NCBI GenBank assembly: GCA_949130485.1
Contig: OX422183.1
Coordinates: 8,212,636 to 8,276,635 of the forward strand
DNA from: Agelas oroides
Taxonomy: Eukaryota > Porifera > Demospongiae > Agelasida > Agelasidae
DNA: 64,000 nt
Direction of reading: 5' to 3'
A program made the translations under genes and the position numbers. Of the stretch, positions 25,030 through 36,015 are shown one piece after another. The notes under the pieces are model-generated. The model was not told the DNA's origin, searched no databases, and saw nothing but the letters and a program-made list of their open reading frames with translations. Position 1 is the first letter of the stretch. Each line of letters begins with the position of its first letter.

Positions 25030-26688
25030 ATGGGTGCAATTATTTTCCAACCGGGATACATTTGATATCCTATATATATAGCCTGTTCCCCAGGTGTTCT
25101 CCTCCTGTATAGTTTTACAGGCTACAGTTGGAGGTGGGGAAGTCCTGGGAATGAGACATATATGCAAGTGGGAAAAGGTAGTGTATATGGAACGCTACTG
25201 CACCATACAACTCCCTCACGCTCGCCCCACAATGCACTGCATTCCCCTAGTTATTCATTATTTGTTACTAGCAAACGCTATACACGCTCGGCAAATCCAC
25301 CGCGCTACGGCCATTAAAAGTGGGCGCGTCATTGCCCGGAGGGCGATAATGACAGTTGAGGCGGCAGGTCTCGAAGGAAGCGGGCGCTGATGCAAAACAA
25401 TAAATCCGGTTTGCCTGGCCTTATCCACGATGTTAGCTTTTTTGCCCGTCAACTTCAGCAGCAAATATGAGCGACGGGTGCGAGCTACGCTGTCTCAGAA
25501 GGCCCCAGAATGCACCTCTGAGCACCTAAAATTTCCAAAAAAATTTCTCGGGGGGGGGCATGCCCCCAGACCCTGGTGAGCTTACGCCCACCAAGTGCCC
25601 AGGTAATTGCTGAACTCTGGCTACGCCACCGGGTGCTATGCTCTGGTACCCAAGGGAGCTGAACGGTGGTTGTGTATGGAACAGAGCCATGAGTTGTTTA
25701 GCGACATAAGGGGGAGAGGTGGGGCTAGTAATGCTTGCTTCCACTTGTGAATGAGCCCCTCCCGTAGAAAAGTTGTGGATTTTTTGAAATGTGCATTCAT
25801 TTCGGTGCAGTCAAAGTTGTCCATTCCAAGAGTAGTGACAAACATGAGTCTAGCCTGACTTTGAGAGTAGCTCTGAACAAAAGCTGGCATAGATTGATTT
25901 GAGATACATTGGTGGTTAGGACGCTACCTACATGTACAGTGAGATGCGTCCATCCAGTGGCAATTTTGTGTTCATGAATATATTAATGAACCGCTAAAAC
26001 CCTTTTTAAAATTAGGCAAAGCAAGATTGCCCTAAAGCAAACCCTAACCCTGAAACTAGGAGTAACCCTGGTCCTGACTGTAACCCATGTTTATGTTTTC
26101 GTTAACCTCCGCCGAAAGACTTCACCGCCACCTTAAGTACTCACCGTCATTTATACACGAAACGAATGCTCATCAAAGCGCGCAGGTCCACGAACACTCA
26201 GGGTGTTGATAACTCGGACTGAAATCATACAGTCACACTAGCCTGCTGTCCGTTGCTGTGGGACACTATTTTCTGTCCATATGCATGCGCAGACATAGTC
26301 TCGTTCCCAAACCACTAACTGTTGGGAACGAGACTGGTACTCACCTTTGAACTATGCTGCAAGTATTGAGCTGGGATAAAGGTCTGGGAACGGGCTACAT
26401 TGGCTAAAGCTATACAGCTGGGGACATAGACAGCAAGAAAGGCCTGATCCTTCAGACTGAGTCCTAGCTTTGCAAACCAATTGTCACTCTGGTGAGACTA
26501 GGTCTGGTCCAGACAATCTACGCTGTGGGGCAGAGTAAAAGTCTAATACCGTTTAGGGGAGGGTATATTATCTATGGTTTAGTCTTTCCCTCCAAATTCA
26601 CGGGTTGTGATTACACAGGGCCATGCTTGAAAAACTAACCATCACATTGTAGCTGAGGAAGACTAGCAGTCAAAAAAGTTCAGAAACA
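25030..26688. repeat. Replacement segment in unit 2, repeat-rich
   Basis: Not related to unit 1. It includes a transposon-end-like stretch at about 25,480-25,635 and the segment about 25,625-26,120, which is repeated at 42,190-42,700. A perfect small hairpin AGTCTCGTTCCCAA/TTGGGAACGAGACT lies at 26,297-26,335. The repeated segment carries a minus-strand open frame (25,636-25,890) with FVQSYSQSQARLMFVTTLGM; the same frame is open in the other copy (42,193-42,465). I do not recognise the protein. Confidence 0.55.
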
Positions 26689-27623
26689 AGACTTAAAAAA
26701 CATTAAAAATGGAAAAGGATATAGGGATGGCATGCCAAAAAGTATAGAAACAAGATAGGGATGATATAAAAGTGAAGGCAAATATACAAAGCCCAGTGGC
26801 GGATCTAGAAATTTAGAAAGGGGGTTTCAGTCACCAGCGCGCTTTGCGCGGCGGAAATTTTTGGGGTTGCCACGCCCACTTTCGGTCACGTGAACGCATT
26901 CGAATAAAATATAGCTGGAAGGCCGAACCGAGGGGTCCGTCACAAAAGAAATCTCGTACACTGTCTGACAGTGTTGTTTTAGTTAACTATAACTTTAACT
27001 AAATACATTTTAGTATGGCCTTTTTAAAATTTAGTTAACCAAAACTACAACTAACTAAATTTTTTTGCTAAGCTGGGAACTATAACTAAAATATCCAAGA
27101 ACATACAAGAAGAAACCTGTCGGCAGAAATCCAAACTGAAATCCAGAAATCCAAACTGAAATCCAGAAATCCAAACTGAAATCCAGAAATCCAAACTGAA
27201 ATCCAGAAATCCACCGTGAAATCCAGAAATCCACTCTGAAATCCGAAATCCACGTGAATCCAGAAATCTCGTACGCCGTGGCAGACCCCTCGGGCCGAAC
27301 TGAATATCTCGAAGCAACTCTAGGCCTAGTCAAACGTCTGGAGATCAGTAAGGAACTGATACGTGAGAGTGTAACTGTGCCTGGTTGTTGTTGCTGCATG
27401 CCACTGCTGCATAATCATTTGATGGACACCCCCCTTACCCCCCCCTAAATCCGCCACTGAAGCCCCATCCCTACTCTTCTTTACAGTTTCTTAGTGTAAC
27501 AAAGATGTAGGGATTAATGGGGCTTTGTATATTTGCCTTCACTTTTATATCATCCCTATCTTGTTTTTATACTTTTTGGCATGCCATCCCTATATCCTTT
27601 TCCATTTTTAATGTTTTTTAAGT

Positions 27624-27625
<2 letters not shown>
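26689..27625. mobile_element. Palindromic element, 105-bp arms, interrupted by a MITE
   Basis: Arms 26,689-26,793 and 27,521-27,625 are reverse complements over about 105 bp (cores GGGATGGCATGCCAAAAAG and CTTTTTGGCATGCCATCCC). Between them lie MITE family A copy 2 and a smaller hairpin (GCCCCAT...ATGGGGC region at 27,460-27,525). The MITE target duplication AAGCC is the edge of the palindromic core, so the MITE landed in this older foldback element. Confidence 0.85.
26794..27459. mobile_element. MITE family A, copy 2
   Basis: Same termini as 18,002-18,689 (CAGTGGCGGATCTAGAAATT and TAAATCCGCCACTG) with an exact 5-bp duplication AAGCC at 26,789-26,793 and 27,460-27,464. About 27,126-27,255 holds five to six units of a 20-bp repeat (GAAATCCAGAAATCCAAACT type), against two or three in copy 1. 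The short open frames here arise from that repeat. Confidence 0.88.

Positions 27626-27666
<41 letters not shown>
27626..27666. repeat. (TA)n microsatellite
   Basis: About 20 TA units directly next to the right arm of the palindromic element and on the 3' side of the minus-strand LINE that follows. Confidence 0.95.
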
Positions 27667-27669
<3 letters not shown>

Positions 27670-27922
27670 GATAGGGTTAAATATTATATGAGAGTTACTA
27701 TTAATAAGTACACAAGTAATAAATTTCGTCAATAAGTCCTCTGTTCTCTTGTGGAAATAGCCGTACATCTCGTATAAAATTTGAGCACAATTTATCAGCA
27801 TCAGTGTAGGTTCTCCGGTATCGATTGTAATTAAAAGCATTAAAGCCAAAGGTGGTGTATGATAATTGAGGTGCTTCTGTGAAGATATCACGAATTAAAG
27901 GAATTCCTGTGGCTCTTGCTTT

Positions 27923-28796
27923 CTAACACAGCATACTTGAACGATAAATAACAATATTAAAGAGGCTTTGAAGGCTACTAATGCAATGAAGGATGCTAGT
28001 ATGACAATGCCAAGGAAGCTTCCAAATTTTTCTCAACAAATTGTTGAAAGTGACTTCCAGTGAGCGCAAACTAAAAGATGACAATCTCCACAGTGCAGAG
28101 CCATAGAGAGAAAGACAGAAAGTACGAAATAAGAGGGTCTTGACGGCAGGATTAGCGGCATAAAAGGTAGATAAAAGGCAGTTAGCTCTACGGCACATAT
28201 CTGTTTGAACCCTCAAAATATCAGCAGTATCAGATAGGTCCGAACGTAAGATATGACCTAGATGACAGGCTCTATCAGCCAGATTGAGAGTTTGGCCAGC
28301 AAACAGAAAAGTCGGTGATGTAGATGGGTTAGATGAGGAGCAAGGTAAGGAGAATCGAACAAGTTGTGTTTTTCCTGGATTAATTAAAAGGTTGTAATCA
28401 TTGGCAAATTGACAACAAGTATTGAGCATCATTCTTAAAGCTGAGGCAGAGGGAGCCAAAAGAACAATGTCATCTGCATACCCTATAGGGTATGCAGATG
28501 ACATTGTTATAGAGCTCCAACAAAATAGTGTGACCAATAGCAGCCAACAGCTTGAGATTCTAATCTGGTCAGTAATTCATCAATGAAAAGTATGGGTGAT
28601 AAAACACCACCACCATTAGAAACTGAGAAATTCTCTGAAAGAGTTTTATTCCAGAGAACTGCGGATTTGTGATCCCTATACCAGGAGAAAAGCAATCTAA
28701 TAATGGTTGGTGGGAGATGTTTCTCAAGTAGCTTGCTAAATTACTTGAGGTGACTGACTCGATCGAATGCCTTCGAGGCATGCATCGAGGAAGCAT
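27923..28796 (-). pseudogene. LINE B reverse transcriptase, C-terminal fragments
   Basis: Three overlapping frames carry the RT palm. 28,569-28,796 and 28,507-28,695 cover the region with HASKAFDRV (in another frame) and GGGVLSPILFIDELL. 27,923-28,537 starts at GYADDIVLLAP and runs through the thumb. They are separated by frameshifts and by an inverted 23-bp insertion at the YADD codons (palindrome 28,463-28,508). Not functional. Confidence 0.85.
28463..28508. repeat. Perfect 46-bp palindrome at the RT YADD motif
   Basis: Two 23-bp arms with no spacer, centred between 28,485 and 28,486 (ATACCCTA/TAGGGTAT at the centre). The right arm, on the plus strand, also reads Tyr-Ala-Asp-Asp. This shows that an inverted copy of the catalytic-motif coding sequence was inserted next to the original. 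Confidence 0.97.
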
Positions 28797-28900
28797 CCAA
28801 ACACATTAGAGCCATTAAAACAGTAGCAACTGATGACATTTTTAATTAGGCCGGTGCACATGTCAGCTGACATGCCAGGTTTAAAGCCAAATTGAAGAGG

Positions 28901-29755
28901 CTAGGTGGAGAAAGAGTCTCCATAGATGAGTAAAATGCACCACTCTAAGACCTTGCTCAATGTTGGAGCAAGAGCAATTGGTCCGTAATTATCAGAGCAA
29001 GTCGGGTCTTTCCCTGGCTTGGGAATTAGCTGAAGAATACAATCTCTTAAGAGCTTGGGAACATAGCCATGTCTTACAGCGGAAGTGAAAAGTTGACTCA
29101 AAGGGTTGCTGAGAATATCTTTGGCAAATATAAAAGCATCAGAAAATAGACTTGAACCATCTGATTTTCCTTTCTTGAGTTGATCAAGTGCATTCAATAC
29201 AACAGTAGATGAAATTTCAGAGGTTAGCAGGTCAGAGTTTGAAATGGAATCAGTGAGATCAGCAAGGAAACTATTCGTAGCTGATTGGTCAAGATCAGAG
29301 TTGAGTAACGAAGAGATCTTAGAGGAGAACATGCTGGAGATATCATCGTCAGTGGTGAGACCATCAATTACGTTACAACCAGAGAATTTGCTGTTACCAC
29401 GATTCTGACAAACTAGGTTCCAAAAATCATTGGTACGTGAATTGCACCAAGCCCCAGCCAGTTTCTCACTCTTGATATGATCAGCTTGTCTTTTGAGACG
29501 GCGGACTTCATACTTATAGCGGCTTTTAGTGTTTTTCCTAATTGTTGATAATACTCCAGAAGACGGACAGCCACACTCCTTCCATATTCTGTCCCACAAG
29601 ATAGCCTTTTGTCTGAGAGGTTTAGCTTTGTTATTCCAACCAGGAACTCTGCGAGCTTTGCAGGGCAGGATTTTGGGAAAACAGATCGATCGCCACAAGC
29701 AATTGATTACAAAAGTGGTCAATGATATGCTTGTGTGCTGAACATTGAGGATCAA
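28901..29755 (-). pseudogene. LINE B reverse transcriptase, N-terminal part
   Basis: 284 codons, including the linker and fingers region. Recognisable motifs are LLRDCILQLIPKPGKDPTCS and YGPIALAPTLSKVLEW, which correspond to the usual K-P-G-K-D and N-x-RPI-x-L blocks. It is in a different frame from the endonuclease (30,665) frame. Confidence 0.85.
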
Positions 29756-30665
29756 TGCAGGAGTGAGCTGAGCTGGAAAGTGAGGGAAGGTTGTGCTGAA
29801 GGAGATGCCGAAAATTTCTTATGTCATCCTCAGTGATCTTGCTCCAATTGATCTTCATGGATAAGGAATCAGAAGTTGAAGGTGTCTGACAAATCAAAAT
29901 AGGCCTAAGGTGTGTCGAGAGAGTAGAGCAATTCAGAGTGAAAAACACTAGAAGGTGATCAGAAAAGTTGTCAACAGAATCAATTGACATTATATTACTG
30001 ATAGTGTTCAAAATAGCTGAAGAACAAATAACATGATCAACCCAGGACTGGTGATCATCACGTCTGTATGTGAATGAAATATCAGAACATATATCACCCC
30101 TAACGAGATCAAAGGCTTGCGTGAAGCACTCAAGGATAGTGCGATTAGGGCTGACTTTAGCAAAATCAACATTAAAATCGGCAGCAATGATGACATGATC
30201 ATATGTCTGAGTTAATACTAATCCTTCCAATTCAGCAACAGTTTCTTGAAAAGTGGTAGTTGACTCATCTGAACCATAGTTAGTGGGTAGATAGACATTG
30301 ACAATGAGGATGGAGACAATCTGTTGATTGGAGGAGTCTAACAGTTTAAGCAAGAGTGCACAGAAGCGTGTTGAGCAAGATTTAAGACGGGAAATGGAGT
30401 GGGAGAATGATTTGCGAAAGAAAATCGTACAGCCACCATATGGTCTACCAAGAATCAATTCATCACCAGACATTCCACTAACAGAAACAGAGTGAAAGTC
30501 ATTACAAATATTCATTGTGGAGAACTGATCTTGAAACAGCCAATGTTCTTGAATCAAGCAGAAATCACATGATTTTAAAAGGTCATTTACGTAATCACAA
30601 CCAGATTTCCAACCATGACAATTATATGTACAGAACTTCAATGATTTAGATGTGTTACTGCTCAT
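29631..30665 (-). pseudogene. LINE B endonuclease (EEP-type)
   Basis: 344 codons. It starts near LKFCTYNCHGWKSG, with LIQEHWLF (catalytic Glu), VIIAADFNVDF (Asp-x-Asn), and SWVDHVI and NFSDHLLVFF (Asp-His). This order is that of the apurinic-like endonuclease domain of LINEs. The frame itself looks intact, but it is separated from the RT by a frameshift. Confidence 0.9.
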
Positions 30666-31710
30666 GACGAGCTACAGGAGGGCCAGAAGTTGTACCCATA
30701 GACTCAGCATCAGAAAGATCAACATCAGAGTTGTAGGAGTTATCAGCTGCCTGTGGTTGGGAGGGTTGGTGTGAAGTCTCAATAATGCGACAATTAGCCC
30801 TTTGAGGATGATCGGCCCTGAGAAAGAGCCTCTTATAAGTAGAGAATCCTTTGAGGTTTCTACATTTGGATAAAAGCAACCTCTTATCCCAATCACTGTC
30901 TAGAGTGATGAGTATGGGTCTAGGTCTAGTAGGAGCTGAATCATTGCCAGGGGGTTTACGCCGTCCAAGACGGATTGCATTACGGACATTGACCTTCTTA
31001 CCAATAAGATACTCTGATATCTCATCAATGGCTGATTTAGTCTCCATCAGGGATACTTCAGGTAAGTTAAAAGAATGATCAATTCAATAACTTGTGACCC
31101 TGGGTAGCCCCAGCCTTCTGTGTGGAAGAACTATGATGATGTCCAGCAGTGGAAGCCTCAGAGCTTGACGGTGCACTAGTTGAAGCTAATGAAGAGAGAG
31201 TTTTAATGCACTCAGAGAGGGACTCAAGTTGGATCTGAATGTTATTGGCAAGATCATCTGCAGACTTGTGTCAGCTGGTGGTAAAGAGAACTTTTCTGAA
31301 AGTTGTGAAACCACAGAAGTCAGGCAGTCAATGCTGGAAGTGTTTTCTGAAAGCTTTTTTGTAATCGGATCAGGAACGACAGGAGGAATTGAGAGAAGAT
31401 CTGTGGCTTCTACAAATATATCTGGAAGCTTGCTGGCATTATCAAGAGTGTCAAAAGCAACAATAATATCACCAAGAATGGCATCAGAAACTGAACGCTT
31501 GTCAGAATCTCTTCTGTTTTTAAATGAGAGACCAAGTTCCTCCTTGCAATGCTGCCAGAGAGATTTGTGAGCATCGACTAGAAGCGAGGAGTCAACAACA
31601 GAGAGAAGAGCATTGCGCAGACCACTTACATCACCTCTCAACCTGTAAGCTTTGATAAAAGCAAGCAGAGGGTTTGTCAGTAACGATAACAGAGGGATCC
31701 TTGTCGACAC
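30655..31710 (-). pseudogene. LINE B ORF1 protein, two fragments
   Basis: 31,186-31,710 (174 codons) and 30,655-31,047 (130 codons) are in the same frame but separated by stops. The second has VRNAIRLGRR...RPRPILITLDSDWDKRLLLSKC, typical of the nucleic-acid-binding domain of LINE ORF1 proteins. The first is acidic/Ser-rich and otherwise unrecognised. Confidence 0.7.
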
Positions 31711-32279
31711 TGCCTATTGCTCACTATGGCATTAAGGAGTCTTCGGAAGGCCTCTGTGAACAGCTGTGAGTTCTGTATACTCCTCCATTGTGAATAGGGG
31801 CAGGAGATTGAGATCGAGAGGATGAATGGATTGGTGACAGATCTCTAGCATTATCTGCAGAGATAGTTTCCTAATTGAGTGTTTCCATGATAAATAGAGC
31901 GTCTCCAGTTTTTGCTTTTTTCCTATATAGACTACCATAATATACCGTACGTTTCCATGTGTTTTCAGAAAGATGGTATGACTCAAGGCTGTTCAGTTGC
32001 CGCTTCATCGTTGGCGGTGACTCACTACAAGGACAACTGGTGAACTCTCTAGTGCCTGAAGCGATTTATTTACGCACGTATTTACGCGCATCCTTTCATC
32101 GCAGCGGCGTAAACCGCTTACGCATGCACGAGTTCCGCGCTGGTCCTCCATAAACAAACTCGCATAGCTGCAAGCACTGACCAGACTCGTTTGGAAAGCG
32201 GTGATTCTCAATAGCATCGAAGCTAGTGGACCACTTTCAAACGGTAGAGCACTTAAAATGTATAGTTAAGCGGTGTGTA

Positions 32280-32345
32280 TTTTGGTGGCCAAAAGGGGGG
32301 TTCGAGCGAACCCCCTGAAACCCCCCCCCCTGCCTACGGGCCTGT
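32280..32345. repeat. Transposon-end-like sequence at the CAP2 breakpoint
   Basis: GGGGGGTTCGAGCGAACCCCC is a short hairpin followed by a C-run and CTGCCTACGGGCC. It abuts the point near 32,345 where similarity with unit 1 resumes. Confidence 0.45.
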
Positions 32346-32429
32346 ACTTACTCGTGTGTAAGAGTGAGATTAGCTAGCGGGAAGAGTGAGACTAGCTAGT
32401 TACTTGCAACCACAACAATGTGCACTTAC

Positions 32430-32968
32430 TTGTGTGTAGTGGCCACACGCGCCGCCAGTTGGTGGAGGGTTACACGTGTTTGTAGCGAAGTCATAGTAGG
32501 GGGATTCTGCATTAGCCCAAGAATCAACGATGAAGGATGTGTAGTTTACTGGAACCCTCTCGCCAAGAAAGATGTTTTCACCGATGAAACTGAAGGAGGG
32601 GGAGCTGACAGTACTACTGTGCCCAAATTGACAATTCAGAGAGTATGCCTGTGCAATCCCAGCAAGCTCTTCATTGTACATCTGCAAGTGAAAAGGCAGA
32701 TTGCAGGAAAACATAAAATCAAAAATTCAGTGAAATGTAGCTTACATCTGACATAAAAGCACGATAGTACATAGATTACATGCAGCTATTAGTGACAACT
32801 CACCATTACTTCCATGTTTGTTGCAGTAGGCATAACTCCCCTACGAACAAAGTTGTGAGCTCGAACAATCTCATCTTTGTCTGCAACAGATATGGCTATC
32901 TGAGTCTGTGCTGCCACTCCGCAAATAAGAGCAGTGAAAAGTACAGCTGCAATGGATTCTTTCAACAT
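32430..32968 (-). pseudogene. CAP-domain protein, copy 2 (truncated to two exons)
   Basis: Exons 32804-32968 (signal peptide MLKESIAAVLFTALICGVAAQ) and 32430-32681 have the same lengths (165 and 252 nt) and intact frames as unit 1. The donor after CGHYTQ is intact (GTAAGT). No match to the exon with VVWHNT/GCGAVRCP/CNFGPG or to the stalk exon exists to the left; that space is filled by unrelated repeats and a LINE. The protein would lack half of the CAP fold, so this is probably a dead fragment unless it splices to something new. Confidence 0.8.
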
Positions 32969-33009
32969 TATGTTAAAGTAACAAGCAAATACAGTGTGTT
33001 CAAAACACA

Positions 33010-36000
33010 TTCAACTTGCTGTTTGAACTGCAAGACACTGGTGCCTCAAATAGTGATAGCATCTTAAGGCCACCTGCTGGAAAAGTTGGAACAGCTCATT
33101 ATCAGCTCCAATGTTATTACAGCAAGATTATATCAAAATAATAGCCTCAACAGATCTCATGCAGTGGTCTTTGATGTGGAGCAGTTGTAATAATGTGTGA
33201 CACAATCCTCCTGGCACTGACTCACTGGAAGTCAAACTGTCCAACCTGGTGAACATTACACTGTGCCACTACCTAATGTGATATAAAAGTGTAGCTGTAC
33301 ACAATTTAGGAAATGGGTATGCACTTGCAGTCCTGGCTCACTGGAAGCTAGGCTTTGGAGACAAAGGGTCAACTAGACATGTAAATAGCTTGTGTGTTGA
33401 AGAGAAACAAACATGACCAATAACTTTTTCTGGAGACAATTCACACTGCTTATTTTGGTGTCAGAGTATGCAGACACAAAATTACTTCAGCAGCAAATGG
33501 CTTGATTCCCAGCAAATATGTAATCAAACCATTTTTGGTCTAGTCCCCTTTTCAACCAATTTTTAATGGCAAATTGGTGCAGTTACAAGCTACTCAATTA
33601 GACCAGTTTAGTCGACCTTATAGGTTATTCAATTTGAGCCTTTTAGACTAAAATTAATATAGCACCTTGAAATTTACAATTCTTTGGTACTATCTGATTA
33701 GTAAGTCTGAATCTTGACATCTTGACAAAGTCTCTTTGTACAGAAGGAATAGTTTAGTCAGGTAGACTAACATTGGAAGCTCACAGTCTCAGGTTCAGCT
33801 GCACAAACATGTAAATTAGGTTAAGCAGGTGGTTGAGTTTATGTAGGCCTATTTACAGTAAGGTTACACTTCTTAATTTACACAGCATTATCCTTTGTGG
33901 GTTTCTGTCTAAGTGGGAGACTGTAACCAGAGAGCAGGGCAGAGTAAAAACTACTTCCATCTTGCACCCTACAAAAGACAAACAAAAGATGGCTTGATGT
34001 CAAAAGGAAAGTGATTTTGGCAGATCTGACTATTGTTTACCAGACTGTTAATATAATACCCTAGACTGAGACTTGCAATCAATAGTGCCCATTCTGTGGG
34101 GAAACTGTTGCTGACTTACGTAGCTATATTAAACTGTCATGTGGCTATAGCTTAACCCCACATAGTACAATGTGCTATACTGCAACACAATGTAAAACAA
34201 ACATTGTGGTACATATATGTACTTCTGATAGCCATGCTGCTAGGCTCATGCCTACACGGTGTATACATACTGCTACTTTCCTGACGTGGCTATTGACTGC
34301 AGTTTGGTATGTCTCTGTTACAGTATTATATCTTCCTCTCCCTCCCTCCTCCCTTTCCCTCTTTCCTGATGACAACCGGAGTGTGGTTTCTTCAAGTACA
34401 AGGCACTGGTCAATCCTTTACAAGGATATTAGGAGAAGTAGGAAGGTGAAGCTCTGCAGTCTTTATGTCTAGCCTTGTTCCCAGGCCGCATTATGACAAG
34501 AGTTGTTATCCCCACCTGTCACACTCATTACACCTATTGATAGAGCTTCTGATCGGTTCAAACTGCTTGCTGGGCTTCTGTGAATTGGAATGTGCTAAGT
34601 AGCTTTGTAAAGGCGTGATGAGTACTTGTGGGGAGGAAAAACAGTCCAGTAGTCTATTCCAAAGGAGATGGGGCCCAGAGGCTACAAGAATGCTGTGTCA
34701 CCAGAGCCCTCAGTTCCTCTTTGGGTGTCTGGGTATGAAACTAATTCCACACCCATGCAGCCCCCCCCTTGTCATGTGATGTATTAACTGTCACAATAAA
34801 TTAGGTGAGACCACACGTAAAGGAGCTAACACAAACAAAGAAACCACAGACTCATGCAAAAAAAAAAAAAATGAACAAGGTACCAACTTTAAAGAAATTT
34901 TTCTAAATTTCTGACATTGGGCCTTACATCCTTTTGTGGGCTCCAGGCAACATGCTAGTTGTCGTCTCAGACTGAAACCAACCTGCCTGAGCACCGATTG
35001 CTAATATTGGGTGATTGAAGCAATACTATACATAGCTACTGGATGAAAGGTCTGGAAGAGGCTATGTAGTCTCGTATGTGATCAGGCAGATATAACCAAC
35101 AGAAAATCCGTCTGGTAATATTGCCATGGGGTTTCGACGGAGTTGTTTGAAAGTGCCAATCAAGTTGCCAATTACTACAGAGGTTTTCAGGTTGTTTGTC
35201 AAACTGGACCAACTGTAAGTGCAAAGTCCACTTATTTAAAATAACCACTAATCAGATTTAACACTGTTCACTAAAGCTGCTTGTGTAACAATTTAATTAG
35301 TGGTTAGTTTAAACAAGTGGACTTTGCATATGGCACTTGTGCAGTTTCACTCTGACTTGTGCCCAAGCATTTGTGTGGATGTTAATTGAAGCCATGTAGA
35401 GGCAGAAAGGCAGCTAACTTCCATACATGTTCAGTGCTGACCCGCATTCAAATCCCTGCGTGTGAATGTGTGCAAAAGCCCAAGAAAGGTACACAATGTT
35501 ACCAGTGTTTAATGTTATTGTTGTGTTGTTGTTGTGTTGTTAACGTTGTTGTATTTCCCTTTAATCCCCTCTAAACATTAACACTCACCCTGTCTACCCA
35601 AGCAAGGTGCTATACATGTGATTTTTATTTTTTTTTGATGTTGAACTCCCCTCACAAGTCCAATGTTCTTTTGGCTACTTCCGTGTGTGCGTCCAAGGAT
35701 ACCTGACCCTGTCCCTCCCAGCAAACTGCCTTCATTTAATAACACTGTTCAGAATGTCTAACTCAATCTTAATCCATTCTGATTTCATTTTGTCATTGTA
35801 GCTAAATCAAAATGGTGGCTTTTAGGTTGATTCAATTTAAAGAGGATGCTACTAACTTTTCAGTGTAGTTGTTATCTATTGTAAACAGATTCCTTGTAGG
35901 TGAAAAATTTAATTAAACAACCACTGACACTGGTACAATAAAAGTCTGTAAAAATGTAAACTAAGTTAGAAAGAGCTTGTGTTTGTGGGTGGATTGCCGG

Positions 36001-36015
36001 GGGTAGGTTAGCAAA
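33010..36015. other. Intergenic region between CAP2 and receptor 2
   Basis: Corresponds to 11,430-12,674 of unit 1 but is more than twice as long. Extra sequence lies at about 33,340-33,480, 33,600-33,960 and 34,480-35,640. About 35,640-35,790 resembles 20,160-20,310. Inverted AGTCCACTT/AAGTGGACT segments lie near 35,226 and 35,318. No gene recognised. Confidence 0.5.

Larger units (their letters stand above)
27667..31990 (-). mobile_element. Non-LTR retrotransposon B (degenerate)
   Basis: A LINE on the minus strand with two ORF1 pieces, an endonuclease frame and several reverse-transcriptase fragments in different frames. It has many stops and frameshifts, so it is inactive. It lies in the part of unit 2 that replaced the GPCR 5' and CAP 3' exons. 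The 3' end is probably near the (TA)n run; the 5' end near 31,700-31,990 is not defined. The clade was not assigned. Confidence 0.85.
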
